Part shown: piece after piece, positions 34,216-42,285 of the stretch | Position numbering within the stretch: the stretch's first letter is position 1 | Layout: every line of letters begins with the position of its first letter | DNA from: Paenibacillus xylanexedens | GTDB lineage: Bacteria; Bacillota; Bacilli; Paenibacillales; Paenibacillaceae | Assembly: GCF_001908275.1 (NCBI RefSeq) | Contig: NZ_CP018620.1 | Location: 496,001 to 560,000 of the forward strand | Direction: 5' to 3' | Length of the DNA: 64,000 bases | Notes under the pieces: generated by a model | Seen by the model: the letters and a program-made list of their open reading frames with translations, nothing else | What the model was told of the DNA's origin: nothing | Databases searched by the model: none | Program-made: the position numbers and the translations under genes

Positions 34216-35090
34216 GATTCCAGTTCGTGGAGAACCATCGCTCCGAGTTCCACTTGGAGAAGATGTGCGAAACCCTGCAGGTCTCACGGAGCGGGTACTA
34301 CAAATGGCGCATAAACAAAACAAGCATGCAGCAGCTTCGGAAATCTCAGATCATGAAGCGAATTCAGTACCATTTTTCCGAACACAATAAGCAATATGGT
34401 AGCCTCAAAATTACTCGGTTGCTTCATCTGGAAGGGTTTAAGATTACCGAACGTACGGTGAGTGTGCACATGCGCCAAATGAAGCTCCGTTCCGTCGTTA
34501 GCCGGATGTATCGTGTCCAGACCACGGACTCCATGCATAACCATCCGGTCGCACCCAACACGCTGAATCAACAGTTTAAGAAGCTCAAACCGAACACCGT
34601 CTGGGTTACAGACATCACATACATCCCGTGCCGAGGAGGACGCTTGTATCTCCCCAGTGTCCTGGATTTGTGCACGCGTGAAATTGTGGGTTGGCGTTTA
34701 TCGAACCATATGGAAACTAGCTTGGTGCTGGATGCTTTAAAAGCTGCTTACACTGCCAAACGATCTGGTCAGGGTTTGCTCCATCATTCGGATCGCGGGT
34801 CCCAATACACATCCAAAGAATACGTTGATCAATTAAGTGTCTAAGGTACGTAATCCAGCATGAGCCGTCGAGGAAACTGTTACGATAACGTCTGCATCGA
34901 GTCTTGGCACAGTATTTTGAAAAAGGAACTCATTTACTGTAATCCACGCTTTAAAACACCGGAAGAGGCCTACATGGCCATCTACCAATACATTGAGTTT
35001 TATTACAACCGCAAGCGAATGCATGGCGCACTGGGGTACCTTTCCCCTGTCCGTTTTGCACAGCAATTTACCGAAAAATCCGTAGCATAG
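34212..35090 (+). pseudogene. IS3 orfB (DDE integrase-like transposase), frameshifted
   Basis: The first part (to 34844) contains the helix-turn-helix HLEKMCETLQVSRSGYYKW, and the catalytic core TVWVTDITYIPCRGG (first Asp) and HHSDRGSQYTSKEYVDQLSV (second Asp). The second part (34860-35090) restarts with SMSRRGNCYDNVCIESWHSILKKELIY, which contains the Glu of the DDE triad, and YIEFYYNRKRMHGALGYLSP. The join VDQLSV / MSRRGN is broken by a stop and a loss of bases around 34840-34862. Without the fused catalytic domain the transposase cannot work. Confidence 0.8.
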
Positions 35091-35117
35091 GTGTCTACTT
35101 TCTTGACAGAGGTCCAC

Positions 35118-35333
35118 CTATTCCTCTATGTTCATTATCAAAGCAAGTAGTGATCCCTTCTTTAAACTTGATTTGATATCCTCTTTCAGCTTGGCTGCTT
35201 TATACCGTATGAAATACATAATCATTAACGTCCATAAAAAACACAGTACATCAGGTACAAAACATACATAATCGGGAAATATAAGATAGGTTGTAACTGG
35301 TTGAGGTATGGGGTAATTTCTGCATATGACCAT
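35118..35333 (-). CDS. small hypothetical membrane protein, uncertain
   Basis: A 71-residue open frame with one hydrophobic segment (VPDVLCFLWTLMIMYFI) and a basic tail. It ends at the right edge of the IS element but the stop is unaffected by the insertion. No family is recognised and no good ribosome site was seen; it may be spurious. Confidence 0.25.
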   Translation of the reverse strand: MVICRNYPIPQPVTTYLIFPDYVCFVPDVLCFLWTLMIMYFIRYKAAKLKEDIKSSLKKGSLLALIMNIEE

Positions 35334-35504
35334 CGTAATTGTAGTTATGGAAAAATAGAATTCATTATGGATGCTTTATCTGAAGAGACCACTTGGGTGG
35401 CTGCTAATGCTCTTAATCGTACATCAGAAGTACTTTGCCCAATCTGTAAAAGTAGACTTGGTTACTTTCCGGAAACTACTGAAGATAATTATGATGATAA
35501 TTAA
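35301..35504 (+). CDS. small CPxC-containing hypothetical protein, uncertain
   Basis: A 67-residue frame whose second half (MDALSEETTWVAANALNRTS, then EVLCPICKSRLGYF) looks protein-like with a CPIC pair but only two cysteines, so no full zinc site is visible. It may be a fragment of a larger gene; start uncertain (TTG at 35301 or ATG at 35368). It overlaps the previous frame on the other strand. Confidence 0.3.
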   Translation: MRYGVISAYDHRNCSYGKIEFIMDALSEETTWVAANALNRTSEVLCPICKSRLGYFPETTEDNYDDN

Positions 35505-35601
35505 AAACCTCCGCTAAAGGCGAAGGTCTGAGGCCCACCATGGGCCATTAGTTAATTACATTTATTACCTAATGTACTTTTATCCTAAACAGACAAATTA
35601 G

Positions 35602-35921
35602 TCAACATTTTTTTCGTTTTACTTGATGCATATCTTCTAAGGATTGGATCGCCATTTCTATTTCTTCATATGCTTGTTGACGGATATCTTCTCTTGATTT
35701 TTCGACTCTATTCGAAGCGTCCCTCTGCTCAACAGCCTCCACCCAGTTCTTTAACAAATTATTTCTAGAGGTAGAAGCAGGTAGGATGTATGGGGCTCTT
35801 CTTATAGGTCGAGTTAAATGATTAAATTGAAGTTCAGGATCAACTAATATTGGTAAAGTATCCGAAAAATAAATTCTATGAGATACTGCACATTTCAGGT
35901 CAAGCTATTGTATAGTTTCAC
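35602..35921 (-). pseudogene. remnant of a hypothetical gene following the XRE-type regulator
   Basis: A GTG at 35921 overlaps the stop of the previous remnant and starts MKLYNSLT, then the frame changes and runs open for 98 codons (KCAVSHRIYFSDTLPILV, PIRRAPYILPASTSRNNL, NWVEAVEQRDASNRVEK, ending QVKRKKC) to 35602. Codon pattern and composition are protein-like. No family is recognised. It lies directly after the XRE remnant, so the two could once have formed a small regulator-partner module. Confidence 0.5.
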
Positions 35922-36257
35922 ACCTCGTCCCAATCAAATACTTCTTTCAAAATATTAAGTGCTATTCTTTGCTCTTTCTCGTTTCTTTTTAGCAGTATTG
36001 CATGGATTGCCAGAATATCCTCGCTGTCTTATTTTTTTCCTAAACTCATAAGGTCAAAAACTCAATTTCAGGACATTCCAAATCTTTATGATAGTCTCTA
36101 ATGTGACGTTGCTTTCACCGCGCTCAACTCTACCGACAAAGGAGAAAGATGAGCCTATTTCATCGGCTAAGGCTTGCTGTGTTAATCGCTGTTCAGTTCT
36201 TAATTTCCTTATGATAGCAACAATCTGTACAGCCATTGTTTGATTCATATAAGTCAT
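35918..36257 (-). pseudogene. XRE-type regulator gene, decayed
   Basis: The intact N-terminus (67 residues) is a Cro/CI-type helix-turn-helix: IIRKLRTEQRLTQQALADEIGSSFSFVGRVERGESNVTLETIIKIWNVLKL, given by segments TQQALADEIGSSFSFVGRVE and NVTLETIIKIW. After LKLSF an extra T in a T-run shifts the frame; the other frame continues FDLMSLGKK, meets an in-frame TAA at 36029-36031, then continues DSEDILAIHAILLKRNEKEQ to a stop at 35918-35920. With two lesions it cannot make a full product. Confidence 0.6.
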
Positions 36258-36652
36258 CTACTCCTCTTAATAAGAAGTGTAGACAATAGCTGATAGGTAT
36301 TATAGCCACCAAAAGATCCAAAATTTTTAAATACTGTCCCTATAAGCATCATTGGTTATAATGTAAATATATTAAAAAATAAAAAATATTTTGTAGATAT
36401 ATAGTTTCATAATCAAACTTCTCTATACTAAATTAATTTTACATTAAATTATTGGGTATATTTATAATTAAATGGATGATATTACTTCTTGGCTACAATT
36501 AAGAGACTCCTTTTAGTGAATTAAATCTATTTTATGGAGGCGTTAGCAGTGGAGAATCAGAACGCTATAGACAGTGGGGTTTATTTGCTGTCGGATCATG
36601 TAAATGTTTGGTCATAACCCATTCAAGTAGATAATAAAAAAAAGAAGTTTTA
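36258..36652. other. AT-rich region without a gene
   Basis: Very AT-rich sequence (for example around 36350-36480) with no convincing frame on either strand; it is a spacer between the XRE remnant and the IS3/IS150-like remnant. Confidence 0.4.
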
Positions 36653-37440
36653 TTAAGCGGCGACTTTTTCTCGGAATTCAATCGGGGAGAGGTCGCCCAG
36701 TTTGTTTTGGAAAAGTTCCCTGTTGTAAAATAAAATATACTCCGTAATTTGGCTCCTTGCTTGCTCCAAATTCTGAGGTTTCTCCAAATACAACTCTCAG
36801 TCTTTAAGTGGGAGAAGAACCACTCAATACAAGCATTGTCATAGCAGTTCCCACGCTGACAATGGCTCCCTGTGAGCTTTTTCTCTTCAAGTAACTTCGC
36901 ATAACTCTGTGTTGTATACTGAAACCCCTGGCCCGAATGGAGCAAGAAAGGTCCACACTTCAGTTTCTTCACCGTGTCTGTCACCAGTTTTAAGTCATTT
37001 CGCTCGGAGAGTTTCCAAGCTATAATTTCGTTGTTGTTCAGATCCATCACAACCGAGAGCTAAGCAAAAACCTTTCTTTTCTAAACCGGTTCGCGTACCG
37101 AAATAAGGACGAATCCGGTAGATGCCTAAAATATGTGCTTTCAGAACCGCATCCCGTTCTGCTCGTTTCTCTTTGAGGGCGATATTCTTCTTCCATTTGT
37201 AGTAACCTGCACGCGAAATTTCAGCAATTTTACACAGCCAGACCACAGGTGCCCACTTGCTTATTTCTCGACCGGACTGGGCACCGAGCTTCGAAATCCA
37301 GCTTCCCTCTCCGTGCAAATTTGGATTGAGCTTTTGTTAGATATTCTACCTGCACTTTCAGATAAGCATTTTCTTCTTCTGCACTGCCCGAATCGAATTT
37401 TGCATAATCCAGATCTAAAAAGTTCAGACTGGTACTTTTT
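36653..37440 (-). pseudogene. IS3/IS150-like transposase remnant with internal deletion
   Basis: On the minus strand an orfA end (AEEENAYLKVQVEYLTKAQ at about 37390-37320) is followed by an orfB start (WLCKIAEISRAGYYKWKKN, then RAERDAVLKAHILGIYRIRP). The middle of orfB is deleted: after LEKKGF the frame breaks and the next recognisable part is MMDLNNNEIIAWKLSER, then SGQGFQYTTQSYAKLL, RGNCYDNACIEWFFSHLKTE, and after another frameshift NLEQARSQITEYILFYN ending KLGDLSPIEFREKVAA. One or more catalytic residues are lost. Confidence 0.75.
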
Positions 37441-37687
37441 TACTATATCATTAAATGTAATATATGTATAAAATATGATTGAATAAAAAAATATTATATA
37501 AGAGGATTTATGTTTCTATAATTAAAAAAATTGTAAATGTTTAGCCTCTTACGATCTTAATTGATAGACAACACAAATAAGGGCACTCCGTTACGGAACT
37601 ACCTCTACGGAAACAGGAATGTATAGACATGTAATTTGAAATAAAGGCGGAATAATTACAAATATCTTTAATAAGGAGTGCTTTATC

Positions 37688-38086
37688 GTGAATCTTAAGT
37701 CCGTTTTCAAAGGAGTAGTGTCATCTGCTCTTGCAGTTGGTCTAATTGCTGGAACTATTATTATACCTGCTTTTGCGGAGTCGACTGAAAGTTCGTCGAA
37801 AGATTATGCAGCTAAAAGTGGCAGTTATTCAGGAACTGAATTTCAGGCTACAAACCCATTAAAAAAGAGTAATGGTGCAAAAGTAAACTTCTTTATTAAA
37901 AATAATGGGGATGTAAGCGTAAGAATCACAATTAATGGAGATCAGAAAAGAACTCTCGCACCAGGTAAGAGTGGCCACATTAGTGCTCCAGTTGGTTCCT
38001 TAAGTAGCAAATATAAATTTAAAGCCGTACCAACGCCTAATGGTGGTAAAATTAGTATAGACTATCGTATTGCTCAAAGAGATTAA
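37688..38086 (+). CDS. small secreted protein, copy 1 of a paralogous pair
   Basis: A 132-residue secreted protein. The signal peptide MNLKSVFKGVVSSALAVGLI has a charged start, hydrophobic core and a likely cleavage after FAES-like AFA. The mature part is a short Ser-rich stretch and a domain with GAKVNFFIKNNGDVSVRITING and APGKSGHISAPVG, ending IDYRIAQRD. The alternation of hydrophobic residues suggests a beta-sandwich. It is about 60-70 percent like the protein encoded at 39049-39483, by eye. Start is GTG at 37688, 8 bases after AAGGAG. Function unknown. Confidence 0.78.
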   Translation: MNLKSVFKGVVSSALAVGLIAGTIIIPAFAESTESSSKDYAAKSGSYSGTEFQATNPLKKSNGAKVNFFIKNNGDVSVRITINGDQKRTLAPGKSGHISAPVGSLSSKYKFKAVPTPNGGKISIDYRIAQRD

Positions 38087-38259
38087 AATTGATGCTTAAG
38101 ATATTTTTAGTTTTTTATAAGGCTCCTGAATCCGAGATGGTAATCTGGTAATTCGGTGCAGACATAGAGTAAAAAAAAGATTACGTACTAGACTTGAGGA
38201 GCTCATGCAAAATGCTCATAGATGAAAGCCAGGAAAATAAGTACCTAAATTAGTCATAA

Positions 38260-38380
38260 CCACCGGCTTAGCCGGTGGCTTCCATCAGCCCTATAAGGGC
38301 ATGGTACTAGCTTGCGCCTAAGAAGGCGCACTGAAAGTCTGCCAACCGCGAGCGGTTCCGGGCTTGCCCCTAAAAGGGGC
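38260..38380. ncRNA. array of five hairpins next to TnpA
   Basis: Within 120 bases lie five perfect or nearly perfect stem-loops: CCACCGGC/GCCGGTGG, GCCCT/AGGGC, GCGCC/GGCGC, AACCGC/GCGGTT and GCCCC/GGGGC. The spacing (about 20 bases each) gives the look of a structured RNA or an end of the element. Whether it is transcribed is unknown. Confidence 0.35.
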
Positions 38381-38383
38381 TTA

Positions 38384-38856
38384 TTATTTGCCTTTTTTCA
38401 CAGACTCACCCTTAAACGGGTCCAATAGTTCTTTCATGGTCAGCTGTTCGTAGTTCTTATCCTCCGCTAGCTGATTCCGAATGTATTCGGCGATCACTTT
38501 CTTGTTTCTTCCTACCGTGTCCATGTAATATCCTCTGCACCAAAACTGTCGATTGCCATATCGATATTTCAGATTGGCAAACCTATCGAAAATCATCAGC
38601 GAGCTTTTCCCTTTTTGGATAACCCATAAATTCCAGACACACTCAGTTTTGGCGGAATACTCACCAGTATGTGTATGTGATCGACACAAGCTTCCGCTTC
38701 CAATATTTCTACACCTTTTCTCTCGCATAACTCTCGAATGATCTTCCCAATTTCCCTTTTCAGTTTCCCATAGATCACTTGTCTTCGATATTTAGGCGCA
38801 AATACAATATGATATTTGCAGTTCCATTTCGTATGTGCTAGACTGCTTTTGTCCAT
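38384..38856 (-). pseudogene. IS200/IS605 TnpA (HUH transposase), frameshifted
   Basis: The 5' part (MDKSSLAHTKWNCKYHIVFA, then YRRQVIYGKLKREIGKII) contains the HUH-type motif DHIHILVSIPP; after KLSVSG the frame changes around 38610-38640. The 3' part contains FDRFANLKYRYGNRQFWCRGYY and VIAEYIRNQL, with the catalytic Tyr. The intact protein would be about 155 residues and cut single strands. GGAGGGAGAAAG lies before the ATG at 38856. Confidence 0.78.
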
Positions 38857-38992
38857 CTTTCTCCCTCCTTGATTTCATCCGTGCGGTTGGCAGACCGGCA
38901 CTCATTTTATCATGAAGGTCAAAAGATGGACTACTTATAGCTATAAGCTTTCCGGAACCCCCAGTCGAACTGGGGGTTTTCTTATACAAAAT

Positions 38993-39033
38993 AAAAGCCG
39001 ATTTCCCTTAACTTACAGGAAATCGGCTCTTCT
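38993..39033 (-). terminator. terminator
   Basis: AGCCGATTTCC pairs with GGAAATCGGCT around an 11-base loop, just after the stop of the second secreted-protein gene (39049) on the minus strand. Confidence 0.75.
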
Positions 39034-39048
39034 ATTTATGGAGTTTCC

Positions 39049-39483
39049 TCAGTCTCTTTGAGCAATCTTATATTCTATACTAATATCACCACCATTAGGC
39101 GTTGCTGAAGCTTTAAATTTATATTCGCTAGCGAAGACACCAACTGGAGCACTAATGTGGCCACTCTTACCTGCTGCGAAAGTGGCTTCAGAACCTCCAT
39201 TAATTGTAATTTTTACGCTTACATCCCCAGTATTCTTAATAAAGAAATTTACGTTTTTCCCATTAGCACTTGATAATTTGTATGAAGTCGAAAATCCTGT
39301 TCCTGAATAAGTGCCACTTGAAACATCCATGTCATAAGGTTGAATTACTCCTCTTTCAGTTGCATAATTTTCCGACAAACTTTCAGTCGACTGCGCAAAA
39401 GTCGGTAAAGTACTAACTCCAGTAATTAGACCAACTGCAAGAGCAGATGACACTACTCCTTTGAAAATGGACTTAAGATTCAT
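39049..39483 (-). CDS. small secreted protein, copy 2 of a paralogous pair
   Basis: A 144-residue secreted protein in the opposite orientation to copy 1. The signal peptide starts MNLKSIFKGVVSSALAVGLI and ends near TFAQS. The mature domain repeats the copy-1 pattern: NVNFFIKNTGDVSVKITING, AAGKSGHISAPVG, ending IEYKIAQRD; it has a 12-residue longer N-terminal part (RGVIQPYDMDVSSG). GGAGGG lies 9 bases before the ATG. Function unknown; a secreted beta-rich protein. It faces copy 1 across the IS200 element. Confidence 0.8.
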   Translation of the reverse strand: MNLKSIFKGVVSSALAVGLITGVSTLPTFAQSTESLSENYATERGVIQPYDMDVSSGTYSGTGFSTSYKLSSANGKNVNFFIKNTGDVSVKITINGGSEATFAAGKSGHISAPVGVFASEYKFKASATPNGGDISIEYKIAQRD

Positions 39484-39705
39484 GATATAATTCCCTCCAG
39501 TAATATTATACTATACATCCATATTTTAGATGTATATCACATACAATAACATAGAAAAATATTCCTGTAAATACTTTGTACACTCTATTCTTGACTCGTT
39601 TCGTTAAGAGAGTGGACAGATAAGTTGTATTACAATTTCTGAGATAAGGGCATAAAAAATTGTTTAGATGCCCACCTTTCTATACAGATAATACAATAAC
39701 CAACA

Positions 39706-40086
39706 TTAGGAAAAAGTTTTATTCCAAATGGGCCCGACTACTAATATCTGATTGTCATTTAGCTTTTGTACATACGCAAAAGAGAGACTCTGTTTTTGCT
39801 GGGCCGGTAGGGATTTATAAGCTTTAAAAAGGGAAAGATCCGTAATATGATCTTCTAGATTTTGGGGTGCAGATTTTGAATTATAAACGGTAAGTAAGCT
39901 GGATTCTAGGTTTTCATCGTTGTTTAAGGTCAGAGGAAATCGGTTTCCTTCATTCGTCTCTTTTTGTCATTATTTACAGAGTTATAGTATATAAGATTGG
40001 CTATATACGTGATAAAATGACGATTCAATTCATTATCCGTTTTCAATATAAGCCCTCTGTCCTTTTTGAAGAGATCGCTCCTACCT
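39706..40086 (-). pseudogene. remnant of a sigma-70-like (YvrI/UviA-type) factor gene
   Basis: On the minus strand one frame reads KTDNELNRHFITYIANLIYY, then NSVNNDKKRRMKETDFL to a stop near 39950; a second frame continues TLNNDENLESSLLTVYNSKS, then ITDLSLFKAYKSLPAQQKQS and LSFAYVQKLNDNQI to a stop at 39706. The helix LFKAYKSLPAQQKQ followed by LSFAYVQKLN matches the start of sigma region 4 in small sigma factors of the YvrI/UviA type; the DNA-recognition helix is missing. Frameshift and truncation make it inactive. Confidence 0.5.
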
Positions 40087-40180
40087 TATAAAGAGAAATG
40101 AATTTCTTTTTTTACAAAAAAATCCTAAAAAAGAGAACGTGTGAACCGGGAGATAGCTGAAACGTGGGAACAAAGGAAAA

Positions 40181-40204
40181 GAAGCTTAGTGTTAACTAAG
40201 CTTC
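40181..40204. repeat. 10-4-10 inverted repeat
   Basis: GAAGCTTAGT pairs perfectly with ACTAAGCTTC around GTTA; preceded by AAAA and followed by CTTG. Could end transcription on either strand. Confidence 0.55.
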
Positions 40205-40385
40205 CTTGAAAACAGCGATTTATTGGGGTTTTGATTTTTGTTATTTCTCTTAGTCTTTCTTTTCTATGCTTTCATACAGTTCCGTCAAATAATGAATATA
40301 GCTTATTATTCGTTTGGACGTACCGATATACCTCCGCAGTGTCTCTACCGAATTAGGTGGAAAGATACTTCCCCCCTACACACCA

Positions 40386-40413
40386 AAAACACTTACGTAT
40401 ACGTAAGTGTTTT
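40386..40413. repeat. 28-base perfect palindrome
   Basis: The half AAAACACTTACGTA is followed directly by TACGTAAGTGTTTT. Without a loop it is a poor terminator stem at the tip but flanking A and T runs are consistent with a bidirectional terminator or with a protein-binding site. Confidence 0.6.
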
Positions 40414-40664
40414 ATTTGAAACATAAATAATTTATGTCTAACAGTTGTTGTGCCGCAGGGTACGGCAAATGGTTTTCTGTTCTACCACAATTAATGTGTA
40501 GCGTTTCGTCTCGATTTCGTTCGTGATGACATAAGCCATATGTGGATTGGAATAGACACTAAAGAATATGCGATAAATGTCAAATTGAATGTGGTATTAC
40601 CTATTAACTGCACTTGGCAATTATCGCTTTAAATATTTGTGAGTTAAAAAACCTGACAGTATCC

Positions 40665-41855
40665 CTATGCGATTCTGAGCCGCGTTTTAATTTGGTCTAA
40701 TGTGGCCTCGCGCTGAGCTTGGTTGTAAATATATTCAATCATGTCGTGCTTTTTCTGAAAGCGGTAGCCATGTATCCCGTAAATTAAGCTTCCATGGTTA
40801 CGATACGTACAACACAGTGCAGCAAACAGAAGCAGAGTCAAGTAACGGTCAATGGCCTTTGCCTAGCGAACCTGGTAACGATCCATGGCCAGCTGAACTT
40901 TCGCCGTACGAAAATAGGTTTCAATGGCCCAAAGTTTGCTGTAACAGCTCAATATTTCTTCATTACTCAGGGAAACATCTGTACTTAGAAAAGCTTTCAT
41001 CTGCTTGGGACCAAAGTTTTCTCCCTCGGTCCAACACAGGAGCAAAACGGAGTTTTCTACCAAGTTAAGCTTGCCCTCATAGCGATATATCCGGTAAGCG
41101 GAGGAACCGATGGTCACTAGATCGGTGTCCGATTTCGAGATGTACGAAGCAAGGCTTTGGAGCGATTGCCGGATGCCTTGCGGATAGAAAATGCGGTTCG
41201 TTTTCAAGCCGCTAATGACGTGAAATCCACGCTTCGCACAGGTTTGAAGTACGAAAGCAGATGGATACCACGAATCCAGCAGGACGTAGGTTCGGCAGGA
41301 AGACATCGGGACGGCCTGAATCATATCACCCGCGAGTTCGATTTTACTTTCTCCTTGTGGGTCGTAACGCGCTGTGGCAAAAGGAAAGACCTGATCCCCT
41401 GATAGAAGTAGCGTTTGAACGACAGCGTGCCCGTAAACATGTCGCCGCTTGAGGTGAGAATGTTGAAACGAAGCCCCTTGAATCGTGTGTGTAGCCTGTG
41501 ACGAAGGCTTGGTTTTTTCACACAAGGTGTCATCCAGAATAACAAACATGGGACTACATTCTCGCCGAGCGCACGCCTCAGTTTGCTGAAAAGCGACACG
41601 TTGAACCACGCGTTTCAAGTAAGAAGCATCCCAGTTCCCATGAGTTAAGAAATGACTCAATGTCCGGCGATCTCTCTCTTGAAGGCTTTCGCGGTGAATA
41701 TCCGTTAACGTTCCTGTAAAACCGGTGGAAAGCATCCCATCCACGAAGTGCTTGATGTGGTGAAGAGCAGGTTTGGAGAACTATAGCGGAAGTTTCCACT
41801 CGCCTAACCGATTGTTCCAGTGCTTTTCTTGTGATAAAGTAGACGTATGAGACAT
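40665..41855 (-). pseudogene. IS4-like transposase gene with two in-frame TAG codons
   Basis: A frame of 397 codons from ATG 41855 to TAG 40665, interrupted by TAG after WKLPL (about 41779-41781) and by TAG after RYQVR (40863-40865). Apart from these the frame is intact and conserved: DDE residues appear in VILDDTLCEKTKPS, YVLLDSWYPS and IETYFRTAKVQLAMDRYQVR, and the tail continues KAIDRYLTLLLFAALCCTYR. The protein resembles IS4/IS701-like DDE transposases of Paenibacillus. The largest stop-free part with a start is 40863-41744 (293 residues), lacking both ends. Confidence 0.8.
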
Positions 41856-42285
41856 ATCTTGTTCTCCTCTGCGTGGGGTGGTTGGTGGTACTTCTATTTT
41901 ACGCAGAGAGTCAAGTGTGTCTCTATTTACATTTCATTGAACTAATTTTGGGCAAGTACAGCTATTAAGTAAGGGTGGCCCAGGGAAGACCAGTGCCTTC
42001 CTGTTTCTCACTCCATTCTTCGGTGGGTTATGCATATTCCTGGCGTTCTTTCTGGTAAACTGGACGTGTACCCAAAAGCGATAACAATCCAATGATAAAA
42101 ATGATGAAATAAAAATATTCATGCCTGATTTTCGGCGATGCCATGTGCATCGTTTTTTTATAATCAATTTACAGTGAACCTACAATATACACGCTAACGG
42201 GGAATGTGAACCCAGTCGTCTTGACACAGTGTAATTTATGGTTCGTTTTGTATTGATACATCTATTGAAGTAAGGACGTGCCCCC
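41856..42285. other. intergenic region with IS end and a terminator-like hairpin
   Basis: No gene seen. It holds the upstream leader and probably the end of the IS4-like element (near 41935), and CGATGC-N5-GCATCG followed by seven T at 42136-42159, a terminator-like structure on the plus strand. The leader of ada fills the right side. Confidence 0.45.
42136..42159 (+). terminator. short terminator-like hairpin
   Basis: CGATGC pairs with GCATCG around a 5-base loop, followed by T7. Confidence 0.55.

Larger units (their letters stand above)
33828..35116 (+). mobile_element. IS3-family insertion sequence (decayed), 1289 bp
   Basis: Left end TGGAGCTAGAATAAAAAGTG with GGACACC, right end (inverted) TGGACCTCTGTCAAGAAAGT with AGACACC; these ends share the outer TGG and the inner AAAGTxGACACC. 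Both sides carry the same three bases CCT as a target duplication (33825-33827 and 35117-35119), as expected of IS3-family elements. Inside are orfA and orfB of the IS3 type, but both are frameshifted, so the element is probably dead. Confidence 0.85.
38255..38990 (-). mobile_element. IS200/IS605-type element (decayed)
   Basis: Contains a TnpA gene (minus strand) flanked by hairpins: CCACCGGC-TTA-GCCGGTGG at 38260-38278 on one side and CCCCCAGTCGAACTGGGGG at 38958-38976 on the other. Subterminal hairpins without inverted repeats or target duplication are typical of this family. The exact ends were not determined. It is inserted between the two secreted-protein paralogs. Confidence 0.65.
40087..40664. 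other. gene-poor region with two palindromes
   Basis: No convincing gene. It holds the hairpin GAAGCTTAGT-GTTA-ACTAAGCTTC at 40181-40204 and the 28-base palindrome at 40386-40413. The right part may include one end of the IS4-like element. Confidence 0.4.

Noticed and set aside
36653..37440. Possible intact IS3/IS150-like element
   Set aside because: The transposase lacks its middle part and is frameshifted; ends were not found.
37500..39500. CRISPR array suspected from repeated hairpins
   Set aside because: The hairpins differ in sequence and there are no equal repeats with spacers.
40238..40426. 62-residue plus-strand frame near the palindromes
   Set aside because: It ends inside a palindrome and has no ribosome site.
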